Positions 18,056 to 26,604 of a stretch of 64,000 bases of DNA are shown piece by piece; positions within the stretch are counted from its first letter, which is position 1, and each line of letters starts with the position of its first letter. The notes beneath the pieces were generated by a model. That model saw only the letters and a program-made list of their open reading frames with translations. It was not told the DNA's origin and ran no database searches. Both the position numbers and the translations under genes were made by a program. This DNA comes from JAIVJZ01 sp035645695 (lineage in GTDB: Bacteria > Acidobacteriota > Blastocatellia > Pyrinomonadales > Pyrinomonadaceae), in assembly GCA_035645695.1 (NCBI GenBank), contig DASQMC010000013.1, positions 26,864-90,863 on the forward strand, in the 5' to 3' direction.

Positions 18056-19045
18056 TCAAGCGCGTGCGGGCGACTTCCAGCCGATGCGATAGCGCACCGT
18101 CAGAGCCAGCCCGAGACTCGTGACGACCAGCGCGCCGACGGCAAACGCCCACAGGTACGGCAGCGACAGGACGATTGCCCAGAAAGTAGCGCCGAACAAG
18201 AGCGCAATCGATTCGGAGCGTTGTTCTTCGCGCAGCAACAGGCGCTGCAACCAGCGACCGGTCGCCGCGTGGATCGCCACGCGCCCGAAGAGGTAGGCCA
18301 CGAGCAGCAGCAGGATCGAGAGCGTGCCGACGAACAGGCCGAGCACGGGCGGAAGGACGTGCAACGCGACGGGCACGCCGAACACGAGCACGAAGGCGGC
18401 GAGCAATCCGATGACGGCGACGCGCAAACTCGTCAACTGGATACGGGTCGCCGCGCGGCTGATCGCTCCGGGCGTCGCGGCGGTCAATCCGAGAGAGATG
18501 ATGAACCAGAAGAGGATCGAGAGGACGCGCAGGCCGAACGAGGCGACCGTCCATCTCGGTTCGAGCAGCGACGCGGGGTTGCGCCCCAGCTCGCGCAACT
18601 CCTCTTCATAACCCGCGAACATGATCGTCTTCGTCTCGGGGTCGCGCCCCGGCGCGACTTTGCCGTGATGATACGCGCCGCCGATGACGAGCACGTCGCC
18701 GCCGATGTATGAATCTTCATGCTGCGTGATCGTTCCGCCGATGACTCCAACGTCGCCCTCGACCCGTCCCTTCCCCTCCACGAACACGTCGCCGCCGAAA
18801 GCCATCACGCCGTGCTTGACGCGCCCGCGCACGATGACGTTGCGCCCCATGCCGAACACGTCCTTCGTATCTTCGCCCTCGACTATAAGCGTCGTCGGGT
18901 CGTTCTCGGCCACGCGGACGGACGGCGTGCGCGCGGAGACGGCGACCCCGGCGCACAGCAGCGCGCAGAGAATCACAACGGTTCGCGCCGCGAGCGCGCG
19001 CGAATCTGGGAACGCTGTGGCCGTGTGAAAGATATAGGAAGTCAC
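18056..19045 (-). CDS. Bactofilin-like (polymer-forming) exported/membrane protein
   Basis: The 329-aa product has an N-terminal hydrophobic signal segment (about 20-38). A right-handed-beta-helix-like repeat of short strands follows (VFGMGRNVIVRGRVKHGVMAFGG, VFVEGKGRVEGDVGVIGG, YIGGDVLVIGGAYHHG), as in polymer-forming cytoskeletal proteins. Four strongly hydrophobic helices occupy residues ~170-310. The beta-helix is therefore probably periplasmic or cytosolic next to a membrane anchor. This architecture is common next to sigma/anti-sigma genes in Acidobacteriota; the role is unknown. It sits downstream of the anti-sigma gene on the same strand, with a 117-bp gap. Confidence 0.72.
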   Translation of the reverse strand: MTSYIFHTATAFPDSRALAARTVVILCALLCAGVAVSARTPSVRVAENDPTTLIVEGEDTKDVFGMGRNVIVRGRVKHGVMAFGGDVFVEGKGRVEGDVGVIGGTITQHEDSYIGGDVLVIGGAYHHGKVAPGRDPETKTIMFAGYEEELRELGRNPASLLEPRWTVASFGLRVLSILFWFIISLGLTAATPGAISRAATRIQLTSLRVAVIGLLAAFVLVFGVPVALHVLPPVLGLFVGTLSILLLLVAYLFGRVAIHAATGRWLQRLLLREEQRSESIALLFGATFWAIVLSLPYLWAFAVGALVVTSLGLALTVRYRIGWKSPARA

Positions 19046-19162
19046 GTCTGTTATCGCGCGAGGCTCGGGTTATCCCGCGAGACTTGCGACCGGTCGAAAC
19101 ATGCCGGAGGTGTTACGTAAAAAACGGGCGGAGAGTTTTCGAGCCGGGCGCGCATGCGCCGT

Positions 19163-19786
19163 CTAGTCGGGCAGACGCGGCGCGCGGTGATAGCCGATGA
19201 TGAGACGGAAGAGCAGGGCGAGGGCGACGGCGAGAGCGGCATAAGTGCCGACGCTTCCCGCGCCCGGTTCGTCCAACATTTGCCCGCCGAGCACGCGCAG
19301 CGTGAGCGCGACGCCTGATGCCGCTTCCCCGGCGGCGTTCGCCAGCATGTCGAGCATCGTCGCCGCGACGCCCGCCACGGCGCTCAGGGGCGCGAACAGT
19401 TCATCCCACGCCTGCCAGCCGAGCAGGGCGAACGAGAGCGCGGCCAGCCCGACGCTGACGACGACGGCGCGCTTCTGCTCCGAACTATGCCGCACGCTGC
19501 TCATGTCCGATTGCGCGCGCGCTTTAACGACCTCCGTGAAATTAGCGGGGATTTGAATGTGCTTCTGCGAGCCGCCGAATGCCGCGTCGAGGACGCAGAG
19601 CAGACGCCGCTGCTCGCCGAGGGCAGTCGCGCACGACGCGCAAATTTTCGTGTGCTGCTCGAAGTGCGCGCCCGCCGCGCCGTCGAGTTCTCCGTCGAGG
19701 TAGGCGGCCACGTCCAGACAAGGGGCAGCCGCCGGATCGTCTTCGACGACCTCGATAGCCGCGTTTACCTGTGCTCGTTCGCTCAC
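19163..19786 (-). CDS. Zinc-finger anti-sigma factor
   Basis: The 207-aa protein has an N-terminal zinc-binding anti-sigma domain: H45-TKI-C49-AS-C52 is the HxxxCxxC ZAS motif, preceded by AYLDGELDG, typical of the same domain. A transmembrane segment lies at about residues 107-124 (AVVVSVGLAALSFALLGW), and another hydrophobic stretch is near the C-terminus. It should sequester the ECF sigma factor encoded 27 nt upstream on the same strand and release it on an envelope signal. The periplasmic part is short and Ala-rich, without a recognised sensor domain. Confidence 0.85.
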   Translation of the reverse strand: MSERAQVNAAIEVVEDDPAAAPCLDVAAYLDGELDGAAGAHFEQHTKICASCATALGEQRRLLCVLDAAFGGSQKHIQIPANFTEVVKARAQSDMSSVRHSSEQKRAVVVSVGLAALSFALLGWQAWDELFAPLSAVAGVAATMLDMLANAAGEAASGVALTLRVLGGQMLDEPGAGSVGTYAALAVALALLFRLIIGYHRAPRLPD

Positions 19787-19813
19787 GATTCGCTGTGGTT
19801 CGCTTCCCTTTTC

Positions 19814-20422
19814 CTAAATGCCCGTGATGCCGCGCTCGACGAGCGGCGTGCGCATCGCTTCGCGCGCGCGGAAGATGCGGTTCTTGACCGTACCGAGCGG
19901 CAGGCCGGTGACTTCGGCGATCTCGTCGTAGCTGAGATCGTGGGCGTGGCGCAGCACGATCAATTCGCGGTAGCCGGCCGGAAGCGATCCGATCACGTCC
20001 TCGATCTCGGCGCGTCGTTCGGCGCGCACGCTGTTCTCTTCGGGCGTCGGCGCGCCGGAAGCGTATGGCCTCTCGTAGGTGTCGCCTTCGGGCGTCGCCA
20101 CTTCGAGTTCCTGTTCGCGCGTCGAGTGGCGTCGCAGGTGGTCAATCGCCGTGTTGTGGGCGATGCGGTAAATCCACGTCGAGAATTTGTATTCGGGACG
20201 GTAGCGCGCCAGCGACCCGTAGACCTTGATGAAAACTTCCTGCGTCAGGTCGAGCGCGGACTCGTAGTTGCCCGTCATGCGGTAGACGTAGGAGACGAGC
20301 GGCCGCTGGTAGCGACGGACGAGTTCCTCGAAACCGTCGTCGCGACCGCTGATGGCGCGCGTCACCAACTCGCAATCGCCTACGGCCGCGAACTTCTGGA
20401 TTGTGGGGGAAGTTGCACTCAT
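19814..20422 (-). CDS. ECF RNA polymerase sigma factor
   Basis: This is a 202-aa sigma70-family group 4 factor. Region 2 includes FEELVRRYQRPLVSYVYRMT and the core-binding/-10 segment DLTQEVFIKVYGSLARY..FSTWIYRIAHNTAIDHLRR. Region 4 is PAGYRELIVLRHAHDLSYDEIAEVTGLPLGTVKNRIFRAREAM, with a clear helix-turn-helix. The ATG at 20422 was chosen because the upstream in-frame extension to 20746 overlaps another gene and has no family similarity. It is cotranscribed with its zinc-finger anti-sigma. The promoter it recognises is not evident here. Confidence 0.93.
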   Translation of the reverse strand: MSATSPTIQKFAAVGDCELVTRAISGRDDGFEELVRRYQRPLVSYVYRMTGNYESALDLTQEVFIKVYGSLARYRPEYKFSTWIYRIAHNTAIDHLRRHSTREQELEVATPEGDTYERPYASGAPTPEENSVRAERRAEIEDVIGSLPAGYRELIVLRHAHDLSYDEIAEVTGLPLGTVKNRIFRAREAMRTPLVERGITGI

Positions 20423-20514
20423 AATTCTTGTAATAGCGTCTTTACGTCGGGGCAAAAGCGAAAGTTTCAAGCCCCCGGCGCGCTTGGGGCGGGCGGCGGG
20501 GGTTCGCCGCGCCG

Positions 20515-21030
20515 TCACAGGGAATGTTCCCGGCAAAACGCTTTGATCTCTTTCGGCGAGCGCAGGTGAAAAACTCGTTTCGCCGGGGCGTATCGCTCGA
20601 TCATCTTGCGGTTCGTGGGGGTGAAGTTTCGATGCACCCACCACATGAATTTCGCGATCTTGAACGTGTCGCGAATGAAAGGTGTCCGCGACGGGAAACC
20701 GGCGGGCGTGCGAAAGACGCTCGAAAAGTTTCGCCGCGCCGTCCACCAGTAATGGCGCCAGATGGCATGATCGATGAGGATGATGGTGTCGGCGGCTTCG
20801 AGGCGGCGCAGATACGCCGGATAAGTGCCGAACCCGTCAACGATCCAACTGTCGCGGGCGATGATCTCGTCGTGAATTCGCTCGAACTCCGCGTCCGCGA
20901 CGGCTACGCCGCCCGGTCTCCACTGAAGCAGGTCAACCGAGTAGAGCGGGATGCCCGTTTGCGCCGAGAGCCTTGCGCCGAGCGTTGACTTCCCGCCGCC
21001 CGCGTTGCCGAGCAAAGCCACCTTTCTCAT
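20515..21030 (-). CDS. Small P-loop kinase-like protein (adenylate-kinase/topology-modulation type)
   Basis: The 171-aa protein opens with a strand and Walker A loop (VALLGNAGGGKSTLGARLS). It then has the features of the adenylate-kinase-like topology-modulation family: PLYSVDLLQWRPGG, WIVDGFGTYPAYLRRLEAADTIILIDHAIW, and a Trp/Arg-rich lid region (WRHYWWTARRNF). It probably phosphorylates a small substrate, which is unknown. It lies between the PilM-like gene (33 bp downstream of it on the same strand) and the sigma factor, with no functional link visible. Confidence 0.75.
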   Translation of the reverse strand: MRKVALLGNAGGGKSTLGARLSAQTGIPLYSVDLLQWRPGGVAVADAEFERIHDEIIARDSWIVDGFGTYPAYLRRLEAADTIILIDHAIWRHYWWTARRNFSSVFRTPAGFPSRTPFIRDTFKIAKFMWWVHRNFTPTNRKMIERYAPAKRVFHLRSPKEIKAFCREHSL

Positions 21031-21062
21031 TTTTCAACACCCTTCACACTCCCCGGCGCATT

Positions 21063-22037
21063 TTAAGACCATGCGAGAGCGGCGAGACCGGCCGGGGCGG
21101 CGATTGCGTCGAATTCGAGTTCGTCGGAGGGCAGCGCGAGGCGCACGTCCGCGGCGGTGACGAGGCGCGGGTGCGCGTTTAGAGTCTCTTCGATGATCGC
21201 GCTCGCTTCGGCGTGCTCGATGCCGTCGCCTGCGATCATCATCCGGCCGATGCTGTCGGCGGCGGGCGCGTCGGCGTCTGCGGAGAGCGTCTGCACGCGG
21301 TCGCGGTAGAAGAGAAGGAAACGATAGAGTTCGTCGATGCGGTCTTCGGCCTCGCAGACGATGCTGCGCACGAGCAACGGCTGGGCGTGGCGCAAAAGGA
21401 CGGCCGTGAACCCCTCGTGGTGCGTGCTGACGAGAAGCGAATCGGAGGCCGGGGCAGCGGCGGCGACACGCTCGCGCATCAACCACCAAGCCTCGCCCAT
21501 GTGGCGCGGCAGGATCAGACCGAGTTGCCAGCCGAGCGCGGAGAGCGTCGCTTCGTACTCGGCGAGGACGGAGATGCGCGCGGCCGTCGCGAGATAGCGC
21601 GGGCGTCCCTGCGCGTCCGGGCGCAGACGCTCGCGCGCGACGCGCAACTCTTCGACCGGCGTGCCGAAAGCGCGCTCCGTCTTCCAGCGCAACATCTCTT
21701 CCGTCTCGGCGCGCGTGGCTGTGCCGCCCTCCAACGTCAGAATCGTCGTGCGCGTGGCCGCCTCCGGCAAGGCCACCGACCAGCGTTTGCGCTTCTGCAA
21801 TCCGGCCGTCGTCGCGAGTCCCTGCACTACGGCGGCCAGTTCGTCCGCGTCGGCCACGTTCGGCTCGTCGAAATTCGGGCGCACCAAGTCCTCCGCCAGC
21901 GGCACGTAACCCGCGCGCCGCACGAGCAGCGTCCCGTCGCGCCTGCGATCCAGCGAGACGATTGCCACGCCCTCGCCCGTCAAACCCAAAGCGGCGGAAG
22001 GCAATCGCGGCTTAATCAATCTGGAGAAAGAGTTCAT
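21063..22037 (-). CDS. PilM-like actin-fold protein of the secretion/pilus cluster
   Basis: The 324-aa protein has an actin-like ATPase N-terminal pattern (ALGLTGEGVAIVSLDRRRDG). It carries the PilM/GspL-type features RWSVALPEAATRTTILTLEG and EEMLRWKTERAFGTPVEELRV, and a second half VVSTHHEGFTAVLLRHAQPLLVRSIV-like. In type IV pilus and type II systems this protein links the inner-membrane assembly platform to the ATPase. It is the last visible gene of the minus-strand cluster gspF-gspE-gspD-gspG-gspG. No PilN/PilO genes follow. The assignment rests on pattern and context. Confidence 0.7.
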   Translation of the reverse strand: MNSFSRLIKPRLPSAALGLTGEGVAIVSLDRRRDGTLLVRRAGYVPLAEDLVRPNFDEPNVADADELAAVVQGLATTAGLQKRKRWSVALPEAATRTTILTLEGGTATRAETEEMLRWKTERAFGTPVEELRVARERLRPDAQGRPRYLATAARISVLAEYEATLSALGWQLGLILPRHMGEAWWLMRERVAAAAPASDSLLVSTHHEGFTAVLLRHAQPLLVRSIVCEAEDRIDELYRFLLFYRDRVQTLSADADAPAADSIGRMMIAGDGIEHAEASAIIEETLNAHPRLVTAADVRLALPSDELEFDAIAAPAGLAALAWS

Positions 22038-22046
22038 AAGAAAAGT

Positions 22047-22123
22047 GACGGGTGACGGGTGACGGGTGACAGGTTAAAGACAAGCGTTTGTTTTAACCTG
22101 TCACCTGTCACCTGTCACCCGTC
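22047..22123 (-). repeat. Heptamer hairpin H5 (GTGACGG/GTGACAG type)
   Basis: The arms 22047-22078 and 22092-22123 are 32 nt each with only two mismatches (wobble pairs in one orientation). The left-arm units are GTGACGG three times, then GTGACAG. The loop is 13 nt with ACAA/TTGT. It lies between the second pseudopilin gene and the PilM-like gene, both minus strand, only ten bases from each coding end. Confidence 0.9.
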
Positions 22124-22133
22124 GCCAGTGAAG

Positions 22134-22676
22134 CTACCATTCGCTGTAGGGCGTGCCTTCGCTTGAGAGATCGCCGGAAGCGCTGCGCACGTCTACGACG
22201 CCCTGCCCGCCTTCGGCCGAGTTGGCGTCTTGCCCCATGATGACGTTCCAGTCCTTCTGTCCCGTGATCGGATCGACCGGCACCTCGCGCAGATAACCGG
22301 ACGTGGAGAGGTCTTCGAGCGACTGCGGGAGTTTTCCCTTATCGGCGGCGTATTGATCGAGGAGTTTCCGCATCTGTGCGAGGTCGTCCCTCAAGACGGA
22401 CTCGCGCGCCTGCAAGACCGTCTTCTGATACTGCGGCAGCACGATGATCGCGAGAATGATGATGATCGAGATGACGATCATCAATTCGAGCAGGGTGAAA
22501 CCGGAACGGCGCGATAAAGCCGAGCCGACGCGCGACGACGCGACGATGCGACGACGAGCGCCTTTTAGAAGCGGGTGGCGCGCGGCGTGCGGCGCATCTT
22601 CCCGCCGTCGTGCCGTCTCCTCGCAGCAGGCCGCAGTCGGCAGGCCGCGCACTGTTTTGTCCATTTTACCAATCAC
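22134..22676 (-). CDS. Type II secretion GspG-like pseudopilin (long leader)
   Basis: The 180-aa protein contains a prepilin cleavage motif, SGFTLLELMIVISIIIILAI, with Glu at mature position 5 and a hydrophobic N-terminal helix. A GspG-like globular tail follows (LAQMRKLLDQYAADKGKLPQSLEDL, VPVDPITGQKDW, ending PYSEW). The leader before the Gly is about 58 residues, much longer than usual, and Arg/Ala-rich. I found no better internal start, so either the leader is real or initiation uses a rare codon. The start overlaps the end of the upstream pseudopilin gene, suggesting coupling. It should be processed by a prepilin peptidase not present here. Confidence 0.8.
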   Translation of the reverse strand: MIGKMDKTVRGLPTAACCEETARRREDAPHAARHPLLKGARRRIVASSRVGSALSRRSGFTLLELMIVISIIIILAIIVLPQYQKTVLQARESVLRDDLAQMRKLLDQYAADKGKLPQSLEDLSTSGYLREVPVDPITGQKDWNVIMGQDANSAEGGQGVVDVRSASGDLSSEGTPYSEW

Positions 22677-23418
22677 TGTATTTCTGCCCGTTGAGCGCGG
22701 TGTCCGTCGATAACGAGTAAACGTCGAAGACGTTTTCGCCGCCCCAAGAGCCGGAGTCAGGCGAGTCGTAACAGGAGCGCATCCCCCATTCGGCCTTGCC
22801 CGTCATCGGGTCGATGGGAATCTTCCGCAGGTAAACCTTCTTCTTGGTGGCGAGCACTCCGCCGCTCTTCAGTTCCGGCAATTTGCCGTCAGCGCCGACG
22901 CCGGGGAGCGCCTGCACGCGCTCCGCGACGCTCACGCCTTCCACCAGCGTCTCCAATTTCGGCGGGTAACGGTCGGGGTTATCCACGCCGAACAGCGTCT
23001 TATCGGCAATCGCCACACGGGTACGCGGGTCGGGCGGAACCGCCGACACTCCGACCTGCGGCTGTCCCGGTATGCCCGGCGCGCCCGGCGGTGGCGGCGG
23101 CACTCCCGGCGGCGCTCCCGGCGGCACTTGATCCAGATATGGACTGTTGAGGGCGTCGCGATGAAAATCCTTGATCGCCTCGCGCATCTCTCGCAGAGAG
23201 TCGCGTAGTTGCTGTTCGCGCTGGCGCTTGACGGCGGTCTTGACCATCGGAATCACACCCATCGAGAGAACCGCGAGCACCGTCATCGTGATGACGAGTT
23301 CGATAAGCGTCCAACCGCCATCTGACCGGCGGGGCGGGGCGAGCGCAAAGGCGTCTCGGAAGCGGACTGCGAATTGCCTCGCACCGGCCTTCGCCTTCAT
23401 GCCCTCGCCCTTTCTCAT
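22666..23418 (-). CDS. Type II secretion GspG-like pseudopilin with proline-rich insert
   Basis: This is a 250-aa pseudopilin. The prepilin motif GGWTLIELVITMTVLAVLSM has Trp instead of the usual Phe at mature position 1, with Glu retained at +5. The GspG signature segments REMREAIKDFHRDAL and RKIPIDPMTGKAEWG are present, and it ends QKYSDW, like its neighbour. Between the helix and the tail lies a Pro/Gly-rich insert (about residues 100-135). The ATG at 23418 has GGGGA 5 nt upstream; ATGs at 23430 and 23400 are also in frame. It is downstream of the secretin gene by about 30 bp. Confidence 0.8.
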   Translation of the reverse strand: MRKGEGMKAKAGARQFAVRFRDAFALAPPRRSDGGWTLIELVITMTVLAVLSMGVIPMVKTAVKRQREQQLRDSLREMREAIKDFHRDALNSPYLDQVPPGAPPGVPPPPPGAPGIPGQPQVGVSAVPPDPRTRVAIADKTLFGVDNPDRYPPKLETLVEGVSVAERVQALPGVGADGKLPELKSGGVLATKKKVYLRKIPIDPMTGKAEWGMRSCYDSPDSGSWGGENVFDVYSLSTDTALNGQKYSDW

Positions 23419-23449
23419 AATCGTCCCCATTCTCCGGCTCGCGCCGCCT

Positions 23450-26389
23450 TTATTGCTTCACGGTGAGGCGCGTATGCGCCAGTTGCGTCGCCACGTTCTG
23501 CCCGGCGACAGACATCAGGTGGACGCCCGTCCCGTCGAGCGTCACGTCGCTTTCGCCCGCGGCGACCGCTTCGATTTCGACGAACAGCAACACGCCCATG
23601 CCGCTGATCGGCGTCGTCGCGGCGGGCGCGATGAGCGCGAGCAGAGACCCGCGCGGGTCGATTGAAGGCGTGATCGTGGGCAGCAATTCTTTCGTCTCGC
23701 CGAACAGGCTGCCATGCGTCACGCCCCGGACGGCTATCACGCGCGGGTCGAACCTGAGCGTGGCGGCGGCAAGCCCGAGCGGCGTCGAGGTCTTGACGAG
23801 CAACATCAGGCGCTGCTTTTCGCCGACGCGCATCTCTCGCTGCCCCGACAGGACATAGAGCAGTGTGCCGCCTTCCGCCACGACCGCGAGCGGAGCGCCG
23901 GTTGTCGTCGCCGTCGTCGCAGCGGCTGCGGCGACTTTGGCGGCGGGAGCGGGCGGCGGCGTCGCGGTCTTCTCGAGCGGCGCAGCAGCGGGCATGGCAG
24001 CGGGCATCGAACCGGCCGCAGGCGTCTTCTCGACGGCGGCCGGTTTGGTGGTGTCCGCAGCGGGAACGGGTGAAACGTTCGCGCCGGAATTGGAGACCGG
24101 GACGAAGGCCGACGCAGGAGGCGCGGCGCTCAGGCCACCGGCGGGCGCGAGCCGGTTGCTGGCCTCCGTGGCAGCCGCGCTCTTGACCGGTTGAGCGTTA
24201 TTGACGGCGGCTGCGTTGGCGATGCTTGCCGCGTTAGTGTTGGCGGTCGGGGCGTTCGCGAGCGTCGCCCCCATGAGAGCCTTCGGCGCGGGCGCGTAGG
24301 CGTGCTGGGTGTCCGCCGCAGCAGCGGCAGCGGTTGATGTTGCCGTCTCCGCCGCGCTTTTCGCGGGCGCGACGATTGGTGCGGGGGGCATCTGGATCGC
24401 AACGTCTTTCGGAAGTTGACGCGCGGCGGCGAGTTGGTCTTCGCGGTCGGCTATGACGAGCATGGCTTCGAGCGATTCGGTGACGGGCGATTGCAGCGTG
24501 CCGCTCGGACGCTGATCGATGTCGCCGGGGCTGACGGTCGGCGCGCGCAGCACGCGCGGCGTCACGGTGATCACGATGTCGGAGTTCACGTCGTTGCGCG
24601 TCGGCGTGCTGAAGAGACGGCCGAGCACGGGGATGAGGCCGAGCAGCGGCACGCCGCGCCGGCCTTCGGTATGCCTATCCTGCGCGACGCTGGCGATCAT
24701 CATCGTGCGGTTGTTGGGGATGCGCGCCATGCCGGAGACGTTTCGCTGGCTGAAGGTCGGCGTCAGATTCGACGCGCCGCCGATCACGTCGTTCGACTCG
24801 ATCTCCATCTTCACCTGCACGTCCAGGTTCGGGAAGACTTGCGGCGTGAACTTCAGGATCAAACCCGTGTCCTGATACTGGATGACCGGAAAACCCGAGC
24901 CGCCGAAGAGACCGGCGTTGACGCCCGCCTGCTGTCCCGTGCCGGTAGTGCCGCCGAGGTTTGAGCCGAAGGGCGACACCTGCGCCGTCTGCACCGGAAC
25001 TTTCTGGCCGATGCGCGTGGTGGACTGTTCGCTGTCGAAGGCATGCACCTGCGTCGCGGCCAGCAGGCGCGTGTTGTCTTTCGCCTGAAAGGCGCTGATG
25101 GTGCTTGCGGGCAGCAGGAACGCGCCGCCGAGAACGGTCGCCGCCGTGTTGACGATGGTGCCGCCCTTGCCGGGGTCTTTGCCGCCGCCGCCGCCGGTGC
25201 CTGTGTCGGGCGTCGTGGTGGACGTGCCGAAACGCCCCTTGCCGCCGCCGAACAGGAAAGAGGTCGGCAGCAATCCGCCGAGGTTGCCGAGCGTGGAGTC
25301 CGTGCCGAGCTGGTTGCCGAGTTGGAGCAGGTTCGAGCGCGAGACTTCGTAGATGTTCACGTCCATCACGACTTCGGCGCGATCCTTGTCGATGGCTTGC
25401 AGCAGTTCGGCGATGAGGCGAATGTTCTCGGGCGTGTCGCGCACGGTGATGGAGTTGGTGGCCTTGTTCGGCGTCACTTGCGGCTGCCGCCCGGCGGTCG
25501 GCGGCAGGGACGACTGGATCAGCGTACGCGCCTCGTTCGGGTCGATGTTCGACAGGTAGAACGTGCGCAGGACGAGTTGCTGGTACTGGCCGCGCTTCGA
25601 CTGGTCGGCGACGATGATCGTGCGCCGGTCGAGCTTCTGAAAGAAGAGGTTTTGCGAGAGGAAGATGTGGTCGAGCGCGCGCGCCGTGGTCACTTCCTTG
25701 AGATTGACGTTGACGGTGCGGCCTTTCGGGAAGTCGCGGTCGAAGAGAACGTTGAGGCTGAGTTCGTCGCCGAGTTTGCGGATGAAGCCTTCGAGGTCGC
25801 CGTTGTAGTTGATGACCCGAAGCTGCTCGCTGCGCGTCGGCGGCAAAGCCAGGCCGGGGTCTTGGGAAGGGCGTTGCTGTTGCGCGCCGCCGTTCCCGGC
25901 CGTGGAGCCGTAGGACGTGGGGACGAGGGCCGAGCCGGTCGAGGGTGTGCCGTTCGAGCGGTTCGCGCCGTTGCCGTTCATGTTGGCCGGGTCGCGCCCT
26001 TCCTTCTCGCGCTGGAGACGCAACATGCGCTCCATCTCGGAGACGGCGAGTTCGTTGATCGGATCGTAGCCGACGGCCTGACGGTAGGCGTTGTACGCGC
26101 CCGTGAAGTCGCCCTGCTCGGCGAGCGTGCGCCCCTGCTCCATGAACCGCTGCGAAGCGTTGAAGATGGCGCGGCGGTAGTGGAGTTGGTACTCGATATC
26201 GGACGGGTTGGCGGCCACGGCGAGCGCAAACTCCTGCGCCGCGCGCTCCCACTGCATCGCCCGTTCTTGTTCCAGTCCGCGCTTGTAATTCTTCTCACCC
26301 TTCTTCGCCAGCACGGCCGCCGGGGCAGCCAATAGACACAAAATCAGGACGAGCGAAGCGTAGGCACGCACACTAACTGTTAATTTCAT
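23450..26389 (-). CDS. Secretin (GspD/PilQ-type) with TPR-like N-terminus and cohesin-like C-terminus
   Basis: The 979-aa outer-membrane secretin has a signal peptide (~1-28). A TPR-like helical region follows (about 30-130: EQERAMQWERAAQEFALAVA, QGDFTGAYNAYRQAV). N-domains typical of secretins come next (VNLKEVTTARALDHIFLSQN; ITVRDTPENIRLIAELLQAI). The secretin core ends in GVPLLGLIPVLGRLFS and SDIVITVTPRVL. A roughly 200-residue Ala/Thr/Pro linker leads to a C-terminal cohesin-like domain (ATLRFDPRVIAVRGV, GVLLFVEIEAVAAGESDVTL). GAGGA 7 nt upstream supports ATG 26389. It is central to the cluster, with GspE upstream and pseudopilins downstream. Confidence 0.9.
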   Translation of the reverse strand: MKLTVSVRAYASLVLILCLLAAPAAVLAKKGEKNYKRGLEQERAMQWERAAQEFALAVAANPSDIEYQLHYRRAIFNASQRFMEQGRTLAEQGDFTGAYNAYRQAVGYDPINELAVSEMERMLRLQREKEGRDPANMNGNGANRSNGTPSTGSALVPTSYGSTAGNGGAQQQRPSQDPGLALPPTRSEQLRVINYNGDLEGFIRKLGDELSLNVLFDRDFPKGRTVNVNLKEVTTARALDHIFLSQNLFFQKLDRRTIIVADQSKRGQYQQLVLRTFYLSNIDPNEARTLIQSSLPPTAGRQPQVTPNKATNSITVRDTPENIRLIAELLQAIDKDRAEVVMDVNIYEVSRSNLLQLGNQLGTDSTLGNLGGLLPTSFLFGGGKGRFGTSTTTPDTGTGGGGGKDPGKGGTIVNTAATVLGGAFLLPASTISAFQAKDNTRLLAATQVHAFDSEQSTTRIGQKVPVQTAQVSPFGSNLGGTTGTGQQAGVNAGLFGGSGFPVIQYQDTGLILKFTPQVFPNLDVQVKMEIESNDVIGGASNLTPTFSQRNVSGMARIPNNRTMMIASVAQDRHTEGRRGVPLLGLIPVLGRLFSTPTRNDVNSDIVITVTPRVLRAPTVSPGDIDQRPSGTLQSPVTESLEAMLVIADREDQLAAARQLPKDVAIQMPPAPIVAPAKSAAETATSTAAAAAADTQHAYAPAPKALMGATLANAPTANTNAASIANAAAVNNAQPVKSAAATEASNRLAPAGGLSAAPPASAFVPVSNSGANVSPVPAADTTKPAAVEKTPAAGSMPAAMPAAAPLEKTATPPPAPAAKVAAAAATTATTTGAPLAVVAEGGTLLYVLSGQREMRVGEKQRLMLLVKTSTPLGLAAATLRFDPRVIAVRGVTHGSLFGETKELLPTITPSIDPRGSLLALIAPAATTPISGMGVLLFVEIEAVAAGESDVTLDGTGVHLMSVAGQNVATQLAHTRLTVKQ

Positions 26390-26505
26390 TTGAATCCTCA
26401 AAAAATAAACCGGCGTTCGATTAAGGGCTTGCGACAGTCAGCATGTACCGGGTGGGGCTGACCTGCTTGTTACACGTCGGGCGCGAAAGACTGTTCCAAA
26501 AAGGT

Positions 26506-26604
26506 AGTAAGCAGTGAGCAGTAAGCAGTGAGCAGTAAGCAGTGAAAACAGTTTTCTTACTTCTTAACTGCTCACTGCTCACTGCTTACTGCTCACTGCT
26601 TACT
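26506..26604 (-). repeat. Heptamer hairpin H6 (GCAGTAA/GCAGTGA type)
   Basis: The arms 26506-26544 and 26566-26604 pair over 39 nt with two mismatches; the loop is 21 nt. Units alternate GTAAGCA and GTGAGCA, each carrying a stop trinucleotide. The right arm overlaps the last 12 nt of gspE: its final residues S-K-Q and TGA stop are made of the repeat. It lies between gspE and gspD on the minus strand. The same unit is at 41836. Confidence 0.93.

Noticed and set aside
26506..26604. Heptamer arrays as CRISPR
   Set aside because: There are no spacers; units are contiguous 7-mers and the array is mirrored. No cas genes are near.
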